Positions 37,201 to 49,887 of a DNA stretch of 64,000 nucleotides are shown one piece after another; positions within the stretch are counted from its first letter, which is position 1, and each line of letters opens with the position of its first letter. The translations under genes were made by a program, and so were the position numbers. Source of the DNA: Ciona savignyi (Eukaryota; Chordata; Ascidiacea; Phlebobranchia; Cionidae). The notes below the pieces were generated by a model. That model was not told the origin of the DNA. It made no database searches and saw only the letters and a program-made list of their open reading frames with translations. The stretch spans positions 39,045 to 103,044 of the forward strand of contig CH002742.1 in NCBI GenBank assembly GCA_000149265.1. Reading direction: 5' to 3'.

Positions 37201-40200
37201 GTTATCATACATTCATACAGACAGTTAAAACAACTATCTGACATTCTTGTGAGCCAACTTTCAAATGTCAATACCTTTTAGAATATGCCTATGAATGCAT
37301 TGAATGTACGCACACCAACTAGAGAGGGTCAAAGACATTTTTTAAACAAAGATAAACAACCAAAGGTATTAAACACACTTTAAATATTTATTGTTTCCAT
37401 ATTTGGGCGTAAAACAAAACCAATTACATATTTAATATGGGTTGAGGGGAGGTGGTTTGATTTTTATTGAAATAAGACTAATATGGGGATAGCGCAAACA
37501 GGGATATTACTTTAATTACTTTTTTAATTTTGTCCTTTTTTTTATTTACAAATTTATACAATATATAATAAATAAAACCATATTCATAAGATAGTCATAC
37601 AACATAATGTGTACTTAGCTTGTGGTGCAAGTTAAATTAAATGTGACCTTTGTTCATGCACAGAATTACTAAACTCGATAAGGCACCGGTAGTAGTGGTG
37701 CTATAAATAGTAATAAAGATTTAAAAACTGGAATGCTGTAACACTTATTTTCATATATACCTCTATAAGTTCCTTTAAAGTTTAAGGGAAATTGTCTGAT
37801 TCGGTCAAAAGAGCATCAGCTTACAAAGAATATCAGTCGTAATATCAGTTTGCAATGGATATCAGTGTAAAACAGGCCTTTTATTTATATTCATGGCATC
37901 TCTGGAGTTTTGTGATTGTGATCACACTAAATTTGCCACATCACCATCTTTAAATGCTTTATTCCGATTGGACATTTCTTGTGTTTTTTTGTGGTTAAAA
38001 AAAATATTTTTTTGGGGGTATAAAAAGAGCAATCACATATTTTTCTGTGGTTATGTTAATTTTTATTTTTTTGGGAATTTTGTGTTGAAGTATGTAGGTT
38101 TTAAGTGTCCAACTGTTGCATATATGTGGTAACAATGTATTAAACTCCTATGGAATAAAATTTGGTGATTTTTAAGGGTAAATTTGTTTATTTTTATTTC
38201 GGTATTTATTTTGTGTTTCAATCTAAATGCCTACTACTACATCTGTTAAAATTTGGAGTGAATTGTATGTTTCCATCCAGAGATATCAATTAAATAAGAA
38301 CATCAGCGTCAAAATGTTTGTATACAATTTTTGTGGGTTTTAAATATCCAGCTATTGCATATGCAAAATAATAATAATTTATTGTATTTGGTTATATATG
38401 CTTTGGGATAAACTGTTTTTTTTAACTACCCTTTAAAATTTTGACAACACAATCACTGCCAGGCTCAAAAAGTATCAAAGAATATTGGCGCTGATACTGT
38501 TGAAAAACAACACTCTTTTATTTTTAGTTGTGAATTCACTAATTTTATTTCCCCAAATGAAGTAAATAATTGCAAATTAGCAAAGAGCATTCTTAAACGT
38601 TTCAATTTGATTAGATAATACCCTCTTGCCGAACAGTTGGCGGACTGTCACACCTGTCACAAGCATTAACAATGGTGGTTCCTGTTTGCTTTGCTAACAA
38701 AGACATTGAATAGTATATTTGAATTAATAAACAAAGGGATTTTAAATCAGTCTTTCATCGAAAAATTGCAGTAGTGTAGGTTTGGAAATGATATATTAAG
38801 TAAATGAATTTCTCGGATTAAAGATAAATTTAAATTGATTTATAGTATAGCATTAATACTATACTGTACATGATACTAACTTGTTAGTCATGTCAAGTCA
38901 TTTCACGAAAATATAACCCATTTTCTACATATTACAATAAAATAACATCAATTGACACTAAAAACACTAAGGAAAATGACAATTATGATAAATTATACAA
39001 TCAAAATTTAAACAGAACAATTTATTTGAAACTACTCGTGACGACACAAGAATTAAATCTTATTGGATTCATTAGGAGAGATGACAGAAAAACCGTGCAT
39101 TAAGAAATTTAATGAGAAACTGAAAGGTATTGATTGATGATGGGGTACTCAATTGTACATGCGAAAAGCAGAAACATATTAAGAATCACCTGCATAGACT
39201 CTACCCTGAGTTTCCATGACAATATATCTTCCTAAATTCCCATAAAAGCATTAACAATGTAATATTTAGCAGCGTATTAAATGGACAGTTACATATGGCA
39301 TGTGACACAAAGAAATTTGGTAAATATATAAAATTACGTCTATATTAAAATAAAAGGCTTTTTATTAATATTACATACTTGGCCTTGTTTGAAAAAAAAC
39401 TAGCCAATAAATACAAATGAAATAATATGCATCTGGCAGACGTTATGACCATGTATCTGTTGCTGTGTTATGGTACAATATTTGGTATAAACAACTAACT
39501 TACTAAAAAATTACATGAATGTTACCATTACACCAATATGAATTTTCGATTTATGAAAATGAGTGTTCGTGAAACTTATTAGAACCAGCTTAAACATAGA
39601 GGGCAATGACATTAGAAATATTGATTTATTTTTAATGAATGAAAAATAAATTAACTTTCTAAAAGAGGAAAGGCCGTCTACTAGGATTTTCTTGACAGAA
39701 GACTTGTTCGTTTGAATATTCAACAAAGAAACTCACTTGTGAGGCTTTCAATTCATCTTGTGCCTTTCGAAAAAACTTTACGTGTGAAGCGAAATCTTCC
39801 ACTAAATTCTTGGTTAAGTAAGGTTGCCAGTCAATGTCACTGAACCTGGTTTTTGACAGTGATGAAAATAATATCATAGTTAGATGATAGTCATATCCCT
39901 TTGTAAGGCAATGTACAACTTTATAACAAAGGTGATTGTATATTACCTATTGCCGACATTCAAGTTGTTGTAGATAATGCAGAATGTTTTGTATTTGATA
40001 TATGGTAAATTTATTTTTAATTGAAGGGCTTTAGACAATGTACATTGTCTTTATGCTTTACAGTTGCCTACATAGAAAATGGTCAGGATAAAATTAAACG
40101 GCTTGACCAATATATCTGCGCAGAACCTGGTACGAATTAGGATTGAAGCAAGGATTTGTAGCCATGACCTGTATCACCATTCTCTAAACAACTCCAATAC

Positions 40201-42230
40201 AGTAAATTCCTCTTATATTCACCTTGACAACCTATATCAATATTTTTTACCTAAACACACTGGTAAATATCTTATATATAATGGTCATAATATTAAATGA
40301 TAGATACCTTGAAGAAAGAGTTCTGATGACATCATGAATGGTGACGAGGGAACAATAAATAAACTCCGGATCATCTGAGAGCCCATTGTACCAATATTTA
40401 ATGTAGTCTCGAACAAGGTACTCCAGCAACTGTAATAATATGTCGTGCAATAAATAGTTATGTCAAACACAGTTTTGCATCGCAAGGCAGATCTAACCTG
40501 AAGGAACTAAACATTGTCAAAAAATGTGAGCTAATTATTAATATAACATTGGTATAACAGGTTTGTTTTTACTATATAAAAAAAAACATTTTAAACAAGG
40601 GACGTCAAAAGTGTCAACTCAAAATTGTGAGCTAATTAAAACCATATTATTTTTTTGTATGTTTGCTGATTATAATGCAATGTCTGTTTAAAAATAGACT
40701 GATTTTTAAATCAACCCAAGGAGGCAATTGTCTATTATTCTTAAATATGTATATAACACAGCACAAACATACACTAGGATGGACGTTGATCATTGTCTGG
40801 TCTGGTGTCCTATGCAAATGTTTATGACACCAGACACTTCACCAAATCCATTCTTCATATTAAAATGAGATTAAGAGCAGCAGCAATTTCTTTAATCACA
40901 ATAAACGAATGAAGATGAAATGGCTAAAACTAGGCGATGAACTATCAATGAGTAGCTCACCTCATTTAACCTTTCATCGATTCCTCTCGAATTTGTTAAA
41001 CGCTGATCGACTTTAAAACTTCGACTGGAGTAATCGGTCTCCAAAACCTAGTTAAGGCCAAATAAGGAAAATGTACAACTATGAACTATGGCATTTTTTT
41101 TTAATTCAAACAAGACTGTAAAAATGAGACCTGTGATCAGAGAAAGGCTAAAATCAAAAATAGAATGGTGAAATTATCTTGGTTTTACTGTTGTTCGCTC
41201 AAAATCAGTATTTGAAAAAGTATAGGCCTATGATTATCTTATAAATATATTTACAAAGTATATTATAAACAAATACTAACCAAACAAATAAAGGGGAACA
41301 ACATATGCATTATGGTAATAAAATAAATTTAACTACCTTCACAATACCCTCGGATAAATGTAATGCTTCTGGTGTTTTTGCAAACGTAAAAGCTGCAACA
41401 CTTTTTCTTACACTTTCCTGGCTATGATCATACAGAATTGCTACAATCCTATAAGTAAAAAAAAATTTAACACGGTTTCAATACTGTAGTAATGTCAAAT
41501 AAAGACTGTAAATTTATTACAAATACATGTACACTCCAACAGATGTAAATATACTGTTACTACTAAAATTAAAGTAAACAATTAGAAAGGTCTAATAAGA
41601 AGTTGTTGGTAAAAAATTATTTTACTTTATAACATTTATCATACCTGAAGGGCCATAATAGTTAGTAATTAGTATAATACTATTGTAAGCTGAATATCTT
41701 TATTCATAACATTTATTGTTCAATAAAAGCCAATAAATTAGACATTGCCAAAATATTTAGGTAGACCATATTTGGACAGTGTTTTACATTAATTTACTCA
41801 TGAAATATATACATGTACCCATTAATTAAAGTAACTCATTAGTAATTTATAGTAGCTTTTTTAATGAGCTTCAAGGAAAAACCACTATGTGATTAAGAAA
41901 TAGCTAATGCATGGCTTACCCGGCTAAGAAACAAAGCAGGTATAATGTTCCATACAGCAGACCAAGCAAACCAAATGTAAAAAATCCCAGCAGCAAAATG
42001 ACCACTCCCCAATGGAATCCATTAATTGTGTTCGCAGATACGTTGAACTGTTAAATGCATTTCAAAATGTTGTCAAATACAATTTACTGATATTCACGAA
42101 TTTAGTTTGCATGCACATATATGATTTAATGCAGATGCTGGTGACATAGTAGATAATTTGCATTTAAGAAACGTGAAATGTCACATATAAGTTGTTATGT
42201 TTACCATGCCAATACACTTACCTCAGGCAT
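28248..42230 (-). CDS. SNX13: Sorting nexin 13 (PXA-RGS-PX-nexin C)
   Basis: Membrane-anchored sorting nexin; in vertebrates an endosomal/ER-contact protein with an RGS-like domain, linked to receptor degradation and cholesterol export. Exons: 42222-42230 (MPE), about 41919-42047 (two hydrophobic segments, VVILLLGFFTFGLLGLLYG), 41339-41451, 40962-41049, 40310-40433 (LVRDYIKYWYNGLSDDPEF, PXA), 39736-39848 (DIDWQPYLTKNLVEDFASH), 36617-36707 (Asn/Thr/Ser-rich insert), 36010-36120, 35420-35500, 35070-35160 (end of PXA), 34510-34655, 34110-34225, 33670-33765 and 33328-33445 (RGS, NGQAYLFFWLTVDGYRASA), about 33020-33131, 32590-32695, 32310-32450, 31805-31870, about 31370-31440, 31145-31292 (PX, EHGKTYAMFAVTV), 30393-30600 (FPGKTFFKDL), 29858-30030, 29245-29440 (LLLLMDEVFNLKQQNQWLRR), 28870-29010, 28585-28725, 28248-28395 (ends RLMRSFES, TGA). 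The C-terminal order GILAEA, MRTRVLAKTKL, DELRPV matches SNX13 better than SNX25 or SNX14. The gene looks complete. Confidence 0.93.
29498..29690 (-). mobile_element. tRNA-derived SINE, truncated
   Basis: Read on the minus strand it contains 'atgggttctactaaatt', 'aaacgtctgcatcatataca', 'ggtaaccagatggtgggcgc' and a tail ending near 'tggggacaaacatga', the order of the 49888 and 57545 copies. It lies in an SNX13 intron. Confidence 0.7.
30653..30797. mobile_element. Short Tigger/pogo-like MITE
   Basis: A 145-bp element whose left end CAGTCACATCTCATTACTAT and the reverse complement of the right end CAGTCAAATCTCGTTACTAT differ at two of 20 bases; similarity continues a few bases further. The left flank is TA and the right flank AA, so the expected TA duplication is imperfect. 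CAGT...CTCgttA ends are typical of pogo/Tigger elements; the class call is an inference. It lies in the SNX13 intron, 12 bp left of a hAT-like element. Confidence 0.65.
30810..31072. mobile_element. hAT-like non-autonomous element with 8-bp target duplication
   Basis: A 263-bp element with left end CAGGGGTTTTTAAAC and right end GCTAAGAACCCTTG (complement CAAGGGTTCTTAGC). It is flanked by a perfect 8-bp direct repeat TTATAGAG (30802-30809, 31073-31080). No coding capacity. SNX13 intron. Confidence 0.85.
32056..32298. mobile_element. hAT-like element fragment, same family as 51131
   Basis: It shares with the element at 51131-51380 the left end ('gcagcaacctgtgg' against 'gtcgtcaacctgcgg'), the interior 'ttgctactgtagcaagc' with 'ttaataagtataata', and the right part 'tttgcggctgctattgattt'. 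The right terminal repeat is not recognisable, so it is a degenerate copy. SNX13 intron. Confidence 0.7.
33837..33883. repeat. Short tandem duplication
   Basis: 'cac(g/a)tgggtaatagtcaga' occurs at 33837-33855 and 33865-33883. SNX13 intron. Confidence 0.7.
36708..39735. other. Large SNX13 intron
   Basis: The longest intron of SNX13 (about 3 kb), AT-rich. It contains a 20-bp tandem duplication ('agttgacataatttcaaac', 37074-37112) and two diverged copies of a longer unit, one near 37893-38125 and one near 38200-38365 (compare 'gttttaagtgtccaactgttg' with 'gttttaaatatccagctattg'). The 79-codon frame at 37893-38132 is Phe/Lys-rich, made of poly-A/T tracts, and is not called as a gene. Confidence 0.5.
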
Positions 42231-42933
42231 TCCCTTTAACCAACATTCCAATTAAAGGAAGTTTACATGGAAACAATTTTTATGTGGCTTTGGTAACATC
42301 AGCTCAAAAACATTGAAATTATTTTGACTACTTCTGCAATAATCTGAAAGACTGACAAACAAATTTAGTCTAATTCATACATTAAACTAGTACCAGAAAT
42401 AGCATAAAAAAACTGATACTGTAACATAATGATTCATTAATTCTTTTGAGTCAATATTTATAGACCAAATGAAGAACTGGTATGCCTAATTGACAAAAAA
42501 TAAATATGAACGTCTAAATCTGGAAAATGAAAAGCACGAAATAACTTGTCAGTAATAGGATATCATGACTTGAGATGGCAGCACACAGCAAAACGGAAGT
42601 TGTAAGTAAACTAAATAATTAATTCTGTCCCGAAAGCGTAACCGATATTTTTGACACAAACAGATTTGAGACAAAAGAGTTGTATCAGTAAAAAGCACCC
42701 CACATAATTAACCATTTCAAAATAAAATTCAGGCACAAGTAATATACAGTATGCATTTAATGCATGATGAAAAAATTGAACTGCCATGTGGTTTTACAGT
42801 AAAAGTAACTTATGCAAACTTCATGATTGTTGGAACAAACTATTACTGAAAATGTAAGGCTGGCAACGAATAAAAAAAGAAATATGTGTAAAGATACACG
42901 AGTTTTACTGAAGTTGGTCCTGGTAAATAAATT
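42231..42933. other. Intergenic, POLR3A 3' end to SNX13 start
   Basis: 703 bp between the POLR3A stop codon and the SNX13 ATG, both on the minus strand. It should hold the POLR3A 3' UTR and the SNX13 5' UTR and promoter. The spacing is too long for the near-zero intergenic distances reported for tunicate operons. No gene recognised. Confidence 0.5.
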
Positions 42934-45900
42934 TTACGTCAATACAGTGTTTAAATGAAGTTCCGGTTGGTCAAATATTAAATTCCTTCTTTCACCTCTC
43001 ACTTTCTTTACTGGTTTATGAAGCAACTTGAACACACCTGTCCCAATGTTCATTGGTATGCCCATAATAATACATTCCGATACACCCGTAATAACATCAG
43101 TCTGTCCATAATATGCAGCATCAAACAAATGATCGGCTGTTTTTTCAAATGAAGCTAGCATAAGTACGCTTTCCTTCATTCGAGCGAGTCCATAACGGGT
43201 TATACCCAGCACCTCACCTTTGTAGGTCATCAAATCCGCCAGTAACATAAGATGTCGGCGATCTATGCTCATGCCGTGGCTTACCATTGTGTATTCCACT
43301 TCGTTTATGATGGTTTGCCTGGCTGCTTCGATACCAAGACATCGCTCCACCTCTATTGTGTTGTTCGATGTTGTACGCTCGCCGGCTACACCTGGGATTG
43401 CCATCACACCCCCCAAATCATTGCCTTCTACCAGAAGTTTGTACTTCTCCTGTCCGGCATCGGACTCATCAATGTGAATGACTGCACGAGAAACAGCATG
43501 TAAACCTTGCACTACAACCTTTGGCATTGCCTCCTTTAGCATCTGAACGATGTTGTATAAAGATTGCTTTGCGTTTGCAGCAGGATGGACGGTGAGGATG
43601 TCTTTACATTGAATTACGACTTGATTAGGTTTTATTGGAAGCCTGGAAGTACAAAGGTTATAGCGCACAGTGTCAGCATTTACCTCAATTTTGAGCAGCC
43701 GACACCTTTGAAGGTCAATTTTAATCAGAATGTAGCAATCATCTGGCTGATAAACTTCTTCCATTAAAGAACATATTTCACTTAAAGTTGTTTTTTCAAT
43801 GCGCCCTTTAGCAATACGAGCTATGTCAGCATCTTTATCATTAGTTAAATGGGCAGTAATAATTGGGGTGCTTATGTTTTTCGAGGCATTGATTATTTCT
43901 TTGATTCTAGGTACTCCAAGGGTAATGTTCATAGATGCAACTCCAGCAAAATGAAAAGTCTTCAGTGTCATCTGAGTTCCTGGTTCTCCAATACTTTGCG
44001 CGCACAGCGCTCCAACAGCTGTACCCGGCTCCAGTCGGGATTTCATGTACTTTGAACAAGCCATATTGATGAACTCTTGAAGCTGCTTGGATGTAATCCT
44101 TTGTAGTTGATACAGAACTGCTGGCTGTGTTTTCCCATTGTCATTTATGCCATATCTGGTCCGACATTTGGTCAAATCTTCAGCATACTTGTTGATAAAA
44201 TTCAGCAAATCTTTGCGGAAATCATCAGAAATTTCCGATTTCTTTTTTAGGAGATCTTCTGCTTGTGATTTGATGTACTTTTCACATAGTGGTTTCTTGT
44301 GAGTACACTGGAAATTTGCTTGAACGACTTGCAACACTCTGTTGAAATCAACAGGCCGATTTTTTCCTTCCATATCTGTTGGATCTAAGCCATCTTCCCC
44401 ATACACAAACTGGACCACGTCTTTTGTTGATGTTCGAACAGTAAGATCGTAATGACCACACAAATCTTCAAGTGATTTAACCAATCGACGTTGCATGTAA
44501 CCAGTCTCAGCTGTTTTCACAGCAGTATCAACAAGGCCTTCTCTGCCACCCATGGTGTGGAAGAAGAATTCCGTTGCAGTCAAGCCGGAGTAAAAACTGT
44601 TTGCTACAAAGCCACGAGCAGCTGGATCTTTTGAATGCTTTTCAAAGTGAGGTAATGGTCTGTCTTCAAATCCATTGGGGACTCTGTTGCCTCCAATAGC
44701 TTGCTGCCCTACGCAAGCTATCATTTGGGAAATATTAATAAAGGAGCCTTTTGATCCACATATTGCCATTATGAGAGGAGTGTTGCTCTTGTCCATTTCT
44801 TTTAAGCATGCCTTTCCAGCATAGTCTCTAATTACTGACAACTCCTTCAAAATTACAGCTTCCAAGGTTTGCTCTGGAGTGCATCCGGGCTGAGAAGGTA
44901 GTTTACCACGGGACAACGCAAGGATAAACTCATCACACTTTTTGTAACCTTCTGTAAGCAATTGATGTTTTGCCTGCAATAGTCCTTCACCAGGAGTGAC
45001 ATCTCCAATTCCAATTGAAAAACCACGATTGCTCAGATAAATAGGACAGATACGAGCTAGCCTCCACATGGCATCTGCAGCAACTTTTTGTCCATAATCC
45101 CGTAATAATATGTAGAAGATGTTGTTCTTTGAACCAGAACCCAATGTTGATTTATCCATTGCACCAGCTAAAAGTTGAGAATTGTAAATGACAATGTAAG
45201 AATCGTTGTAACATAAGTCTTCGCCTTTGCCGCAGTACTGCTTGCCCTTCGCACGTAAACATGCCTTTATTGGGCTCTTTTTATTCGGTTTTAGAATAAG
45301 GCTGAATATCTGCTTACCAGTCCATAAAGTAGAAGGCTTGATAATGCACGGAGGTGGCAAGTCTATCTTGGTTGTTCGATCTTCATATGCAATGATGTAA
45401 CTTATAAGCCTAGCTGCTTGAGCCCTACTGAAGAAAACATCTTTTTGTGTGAGTAAATAAGCAGCAGTGATGAAATCTTGAATGGCAGCAATCAGTGGTT
45501 CACCATTGCGAGGGGTAACCATGTTGTTCTTGGTACCCATAAGAAAGAGGGCTTCTGCTTTTGCTTCTTCAGTTTGTGGCAGATGTAAGTTCATCTCATC
45601 TCCATCAAAATCAGCATTGTATGGATTGCACACACACTCATTGAATCGAAAAGTTCTATGATTTGCTACTTTGGCAAAGTGTGCCATGATGCTAAGCTTA
45701 TGTAAGGAAGGCTGTCTGTTAAACAAACAAACATCCCCATCCATCAGGTGACGCTCTACTATGTCGCCGTATCGCAATTCATTTGCTATTTTTTCCCGGT
45801 TTCCATACTTAAGAAACCGTTTCATGTTGTTGTGCCTCTGTTGAATAAAGTTGGCACCAGGATGTTTATCACAGCCGTTCATTACTATTTTTCGCATCAG

Positions 45901-47109
45901 CGCAATATTGCTTTTAGTTACTCGCTCTGGGTAAGTGAGCACCTTTGCTACATGAACTGGCACTCCAACTTGATCAATTCGCAAATTAGGATCTGGAGAT
46001 ATAACAGTGCGTCCCGAAAAATCCACACGCTTTCCTGATAAATTTCCTCGGAACCGACCTTGTTTTCCTTTGAGTCTTTGCACAAATCCCCTTGTTGCTT
46101 TCTGAGGTTTCATATTGAATGGAATCCCAGATAGCTCACTGTTTATATAGAGTGCACATTGAAGCTGCAAGAAGTCCCAATCCTCCATTATCATTTGAGA
46201 CTTTGCACCTGTCGCCCTGTGCTTCTGAATCACGTCATTGAGGAAAATTATTTCGGTAAGTTTCATCGTCAAATCATCCTCGTTTGTGCCAGATTTTAAA
46301 TCGGTGACAACCGATGGTCTGATACACAATGGTGGAACAATAATGCGAGTGATAATAAGATCCTCAGGTCTACTGGCTTTTGAATTCATAACAAGTAAGG
46401 GAAGATCCCTGTTTGGTATATTTCTAAGCAGCTCCAATACCACTAGTGGATTGAGATCTTCCTGGGCTCGATGAACAAAGTTGTCCAACTCCTTGTTGTG
46501 TTTCACTGCAAGGCTGAATGATTGGTAGAATTCTTCAATTTCAGGACGAATGATCTTTTTTGTTGCACTCTTATACTTTTCATGTACTATCTTCAGCAAT
46601 CCACATTTTTTTACCGTTCCATTCATAGCACCGCAATATAAACATGTGGTACATTTTCTTGCTTTGGTGTGAATTTTCTTTCTCAGTGATCGTAACTGAA
46701 GATATGTGAGACCAGGTCGCTTTAGAGTGTCTTTATAAGCGTGCTTCTCGTCTTCTGTCAACATAACCCGACTGCATGATTTGCATATCATTTGGAGAAT
46801 ATTCATAACTGATCTAAAATAACCTGCATGAAAGCATGGAAGTTCTAGATCAACATAACCATAATGACCAACGCATTCAGCTAGGTTTTTACCACAGCTG
46901 TCACAGTTTTTATCCTTTTGGCTTGTCCCCATACGTCTGTCAAGTACACCAAACTCTACGGCTTGATGACTCAAGTCTTGGCTGTAAAGATTCTTGCTTA
47001 CACAGTGAATGTGAGAGTACTGCCTCATTTCCTGCGGAGTTTGAACACCAAAACATACTTGGCTTATTTTTTTAGCCACATCAGTTCCACGGTATTGTTC
47101 CTTCACCAT
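42934..47109 (-). CDS. POLR3A: DNA-directed RNA polymerase III subunit RPC1, single coding exon
   Basis: Largest catalytic subunit of nuclear RNA polymerase III, which makes tRNAs, 5S rRNA and U6. One uninterrupted frame of 1391 codons, essentially the full length of the vertebrate protein. N-terminal zinc-binding clamp with [20 protein letters not shown] (about aa 70-90) and further Cys pairs ([12 protein letters not shown]). Catalytic magnesium loop [14 protein letters not shown] at about aa 496. Bridge-helix region [20 protein letters not shown] at about aa 838. Trigger-loop/C-terminal region [19 protein letters not shown] at about aa 1035. All catalytic motifs are intact, so this reads as a functional gene. 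No coding intron exists, unlike its neighbours. A 'tgctgtag' acceptor-like site lies about 11 bp upstream of the ATG and could end a 5' UTR intron or accept a trans-spliced leader (inference). Confidence 0.97.
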   Translation of the reverse strand: MVKEQYRGTDVAKKISQVCFGVQTPQEMRQYSHIHCVSKNLYSQDLSHQAVEFGVLDRRMGTSQKDKNCDSCGKNLAECVGHYGYVDLELPCFHAGYFRSVMNILQMICKSCSRVMLTEDEKHAYKDTLKRPGLTYLQLRSLRKKIHTKARKCTTCLYCGAMNGTVKKCGLLKIVHEKYKSATKKIIRPEIEEFYQSFSLAVKHNKELDNFVHRAQEDLNPLVVLELLRNIPNRDLPLLVMNSKASRPEDLIITRIIVPPLCIRPSVVTDLKSGTNEDDLTMKLTEIIFLNDVIQKHRATGAKSQMIMEDWDFLQLQCALYINSELSGIPFNMKPQKATRGFVQRLKGKQGRFRGNLSGKRVDFSGRTVISPDPNLRIDQVGVPVHVAKVLTYPERVTKSNIALMRKIVMNGCDKHPGANFIQQRHNNMKRFLKYGNREKIANELRYGDIVERHLMDGDVCLFNRQPSLHKLSIMAHFAKVANHRTFRFNECVCNPYNADFDGDEMNLHLPQTEEAKAEALFLMGTKNNMVTPRNGEPLIAAIQDFITAAYLLTQKDVFFSRAQAARLISYIIAYEDRTTKIDLPPPCIIKPSTLWTGKQIFSLILKPNKKSPIKACLRAKGKQYCGKGEDLCYNDSYIVIYNSQLLAGAMDKSTLGSGSKNNIFYILLRDYGQKVAADAMWRLARICPIYLSNRGFSIGIGDVTPGEGLLQAKHQLLTEGYKKCDEFILALSRGKLPSQPGCTPEQTLEAVILKELSVIRDYAGKACLKEMDKSNTPLIMAICGSKGSFINISQMIACVGQQAIGGNRVPNGFEDRPLPHFEKHSKDPAARGFVANSFYSGLTATEFFFHTMGGREGLVDTAVKTAETGYMQRRLVKSLEDLCGHYDLTVRTSTKDVVQFVYGEDGLDPTDMEGKNRPVDFNRVLQVVQANFQCTHKKPLCEKYIKSQAEDLLKKKSEISDDFRKDLLNFINKYAEDLTKCRTRYGINDNGKTQPAVLYQLQRITSKQLQEFINMACSKYMKSRLEPGTAVGALCAQSIGEPGTQMTLKTFHFAGVASMNITLGVPRIKEIINASKNISTPIITAHLTNDKDADIARIAKGRIEKTTLSEICSLMEEVYQPDDCYILIKIDLQRCRLLKIEVNADTVRYNLCTSRLPIKPNQVVIQCKDILTVHPAANAKQSLYNIVQMLKEAMPKVVVQGLHAVSRAVIHIDESDAGQEKYKLLVEGNDLGGVMAIPGVAGERTTSNNTIEVERCLGIEAARQTIINEVEYTMVSHGMSIDRRHLMLLADLMTYKGEVLGITRYGLARMKESVLMLASFEKTADHLFDAAYYGQTDVITGVSECIIMGIPMNIGTGVFKLLHKPVKKVRGERRNLIFDQPELHLNTVLT

Positions 47110-47412
47110 ATTTCTGTTACCTACAGCATAATATATTCAAAACCTTGAATCAGTAAAATATCTCTGGAAAGGTTTAACAAAATGTAGAAAATTGGATATA
47201 CACAATCGGGTAATATATTATCAAGCACCAATGGTAATTGTACCGGTAACTAGCATAAAACACAATCTCTTATAAAGCACAAATTTTAATAATTTTTGAT
47301 GTTATAAATTAGTGGTGTACATTGTTCTGATACTGTGTTGGGTAAAATCAACTTTTGGAATTTTGTTTACATTATTTAAATAATTGCACCGGTTATATAC
47401 TTATATCACAAC

Positions 47413-48061
47413 TAGGGATGCACAAACTAGAATATCGAATCTTTCGGATTCGAATCCAAATATTACGTTTATTTCGAATAATTGGATTCGAAATAATTAG
47501 GGCTGTGCAAGAACCCAGATTCTTATAACCGTTAACCGATGTTTTGCCTAGTGTTCTCTCTCGCTAGTACTTAGTAATGGGAAGAACATGGGAAAAACGC
47601 GCGCGTGAGTGCGTCATAGGTCCTGTATTGAATATAGGTCAAAGTAACCCTAGGTCAAACCGCCGATCAAAGCAATAAACACCGCGACGAATCTTAGAAA
47701 AGCGGCGCTGCAGTTAGCAACGCCAAGACCTACAAAATCATACCAAGTCGATACGATCTTGAGGGCTCGATCGTTACTGGTATCATCACTGAGGCCTACT
47801 ACAAGTCAACTGCGCGGTCTTTAAAAAAGAAAAACCACCATATAACTTGTATTGTTACCATGCGCTGTTGTAGGCGTGAAAAACGAACACAGTCGGTTAA
47901 CCATATCCCGATTTTATTGGTTAACCGTTAACCAATTGCAGCAGCGTTGATTACAACGGATATTATAAGTATGTAATCACACTGGCCAAAGAGGTAGTCA
48001 ATATAGAATAGAATTCGATATTCTGGATTCGAAATAACTATTCTGTGCATGTGCATCCCTA
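47413..48061. mobile_element. hAT-like non-autonomous element with 8-bp target duplication
   Basis: A 649-bp element beginning TAGGGATGCACAAAC and ending GTGCATCCCTA. The outer inverted repeat covers about 12 bp, with further matching 'aatatcgaat' / 'attcgatatt' blocks inside. A perfect 8-bp direct repeat ATCACAAC flanks it (47405-47412, 48062-48069). The interior has 'aaccgttaaccgat' and its approximate complement near 47900-47945, so a second element may be nested. No transposase frame. Confidence 0.88.
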
Positions 48062-48230
48062 ATCACAACTGATTCTCACCGCGGGTCATAACATGCAGAC
48101 ACCTAAAATAATTGCATTTATGTCGCTTCATATTTGACTTTGCTTGTCGGGCAAAATCAGTCAATCCCTGTTTATACCTTCCTCATTGAAGCTATGTGTT
48201 GTTATAGAATTGCACACTTTATGGTCATTA

Positions 48231-48424
48231 AGGGGGAAAACTAAAAAAAGAGAAAGAGGTAAGGAGGGAAACTGCTTACTCAAACTATGGAAACTAATTT
48301 TAACCCTGCCCTAAACACTTATCTCAACCCTAGAACTAACCTTCCAACCCCAAGTTAAAAACTAACTATAATGCCCGAATCTTTATTTTCAGTGTGCAGT
48401 TTCCCTCCTTTTAGTTTTCCACCT
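48231..48424. mobile_element. Inverted-repeat element sharing the 6304 core
   Basis: The left arm 'gggggaaaactaaaa ... ggagggaaactgc' is matched by the right arm 'gcagtttccctcc ... ttttagttttccacc' in inverse orientation. Between them, 48305-48355 is the complement of the G/T-rich core in the elements at 6304 and 59038 (reads 'aaccctgccctaaacactta' and 'ctcaaccctagaactaacc'). The arm sequence differs wholly from those two. No clear target duplication was found. Confidence 0.75.
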
Positions 48425-49032
48425 TATAAGGTTTCTTTTTCTTGTTTTAAACAACCAATTGTCCGAGTTCTAAATAAACATGACTTTACCCCTTAATGTG
48501 TCCTTGATCATTAGCCGATGTCAAATTACTCGGAATTTCTTTTCAATGTAGTTAAACTTGACTTACTATATGTGTATATTATGTAACACAGATTTCGTAA
48601 TTATACTAAAACTTATAGTATTCCACAGTTTAGTAAACACCCGACTATCAGTACAGTAGTACTTGCTTTCCAACACAAACAGTGATATTTCACTTGTACA
48701 AGTCTTAGAGATAAGTCATTATTGTTCACCATGTCCTACCACATGATTTCCATACTCAGAAAAAAGCAGAAAACAATGTTTTTTTAAATACAGGCTAAGT
48801 TAAAAGGTAGATCCTGATATAAAAAGGACTTCCCTAATTAGTTGAAAAAAATAATAGAGAGGGTGGATTTGCATCACAAATAGTCAAATATAAAGCAATC
48901 GGCTACAAAGGTATAATTTCTAACTCCTTAATTAATATAAAAACGATAAGAGAAAGAGCTCTAGTGGACACGCAAAAGTTACTTTGATAATTCGAACCAA
49001 ATATCTAAGTGGTTAGGAAAGCATATAAGAAA

Positions 49033-49101
49033 GAACGGTATCAGTGCTACATATTTATGGTCATATATATCATAAAGACGGTATCAGTGCTACATATTTA
49101 T
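49033..49101. repeat. Tandem duplication of about 45 bp
   Basis: 'acggtatcagtgctacatat' (followed by 'ttat') occurs at about 49035 and again at about 49079, separated by an AT-rich spacer. Intergenic. Confidence 0.75.
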
Positions 49102-49887
49102 ATGAAATCACTTGAGCAAAAATAATAAACTGAAAAAAAACGACGATAAAAAACAAAAAAATAAAGTCATGTAACTGTTTACTGTCAGGTAAAAAGAATG
49201 GGGTTTTGAAAGAACCAGAGTAATCTGCGAGCTTAAACTTATTGCTACCTAATGAGAGTTTTTATAGAAAAAGACAATCTACGCAATCCTTAACCTGGTT
49301 TCTTTAAACAATTCTAAATGCAAATTGACTTGTGTGCTAAGATAACTACGGAGTTTTAGCTTTTTCTTTTATCAACTTCCAAGTCCCAACTACCACGAAG
49401 AAGAATATTATGTGACTTTCCATCACAACACTTACTTGCAACACATGACATAACAATTAAAAACCGACAATTCCCATAATCAAACTACGTTATACAGACC
49501 TCTTATACCTCTATGAGCTCATAATCCCTTTTTTAATAATAACTTTAACCCGAACACTGTAGGTAGAATTGGAAATCTATAATTGCTATTATGGACCTTG
49601 CACGGATTTTTTCACATATGAAATAGATAAATAGAACATTTACCCATATCACTTTGTACTATACTACATTTTACATTAGTAGTGGTTTTTCATGATAGCA
49701 ACGGGACCAGAAATATATATGCCAGATTCCAATTTTAAGTATGGTTAAGTTGTCATTGTCCGCGATAACATGTGGTAATTGTGATAATCGATGAATAAAA
49801 GTAGGGCTGCAACGATATATCGATAATAAGTACTCAGCTACTTTTGAGTATCGTAAAAGTTTATGCACTCACTAACGCATTCAAGTC

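Noticed and set aside
37893-38132. 79-codon plus-strand frame in the large SNX13 intron
   Set aside because: Made of T-rich tracts (Phe/Cys/Lys-rich) with a second diverged copy of the same DNA nearby; looks like repeat sequence.
28248-42230. Assignment of the sorting nexin as SNX25 or SNX14
   Set aside because: The N-terminal hydrophobic pair, the RGS text (QAYLFFWLTVDGYR) and the C-terminal order GILAEA, RTRVLAKTKL, PDELRPV follow SNX13 more closely.
43252-47148. Several plus-strand frames inside POLR3A
   Set aside because: All are shadows of the 1391-codon minus-strand frame, which has the conserved polymerase motifs.
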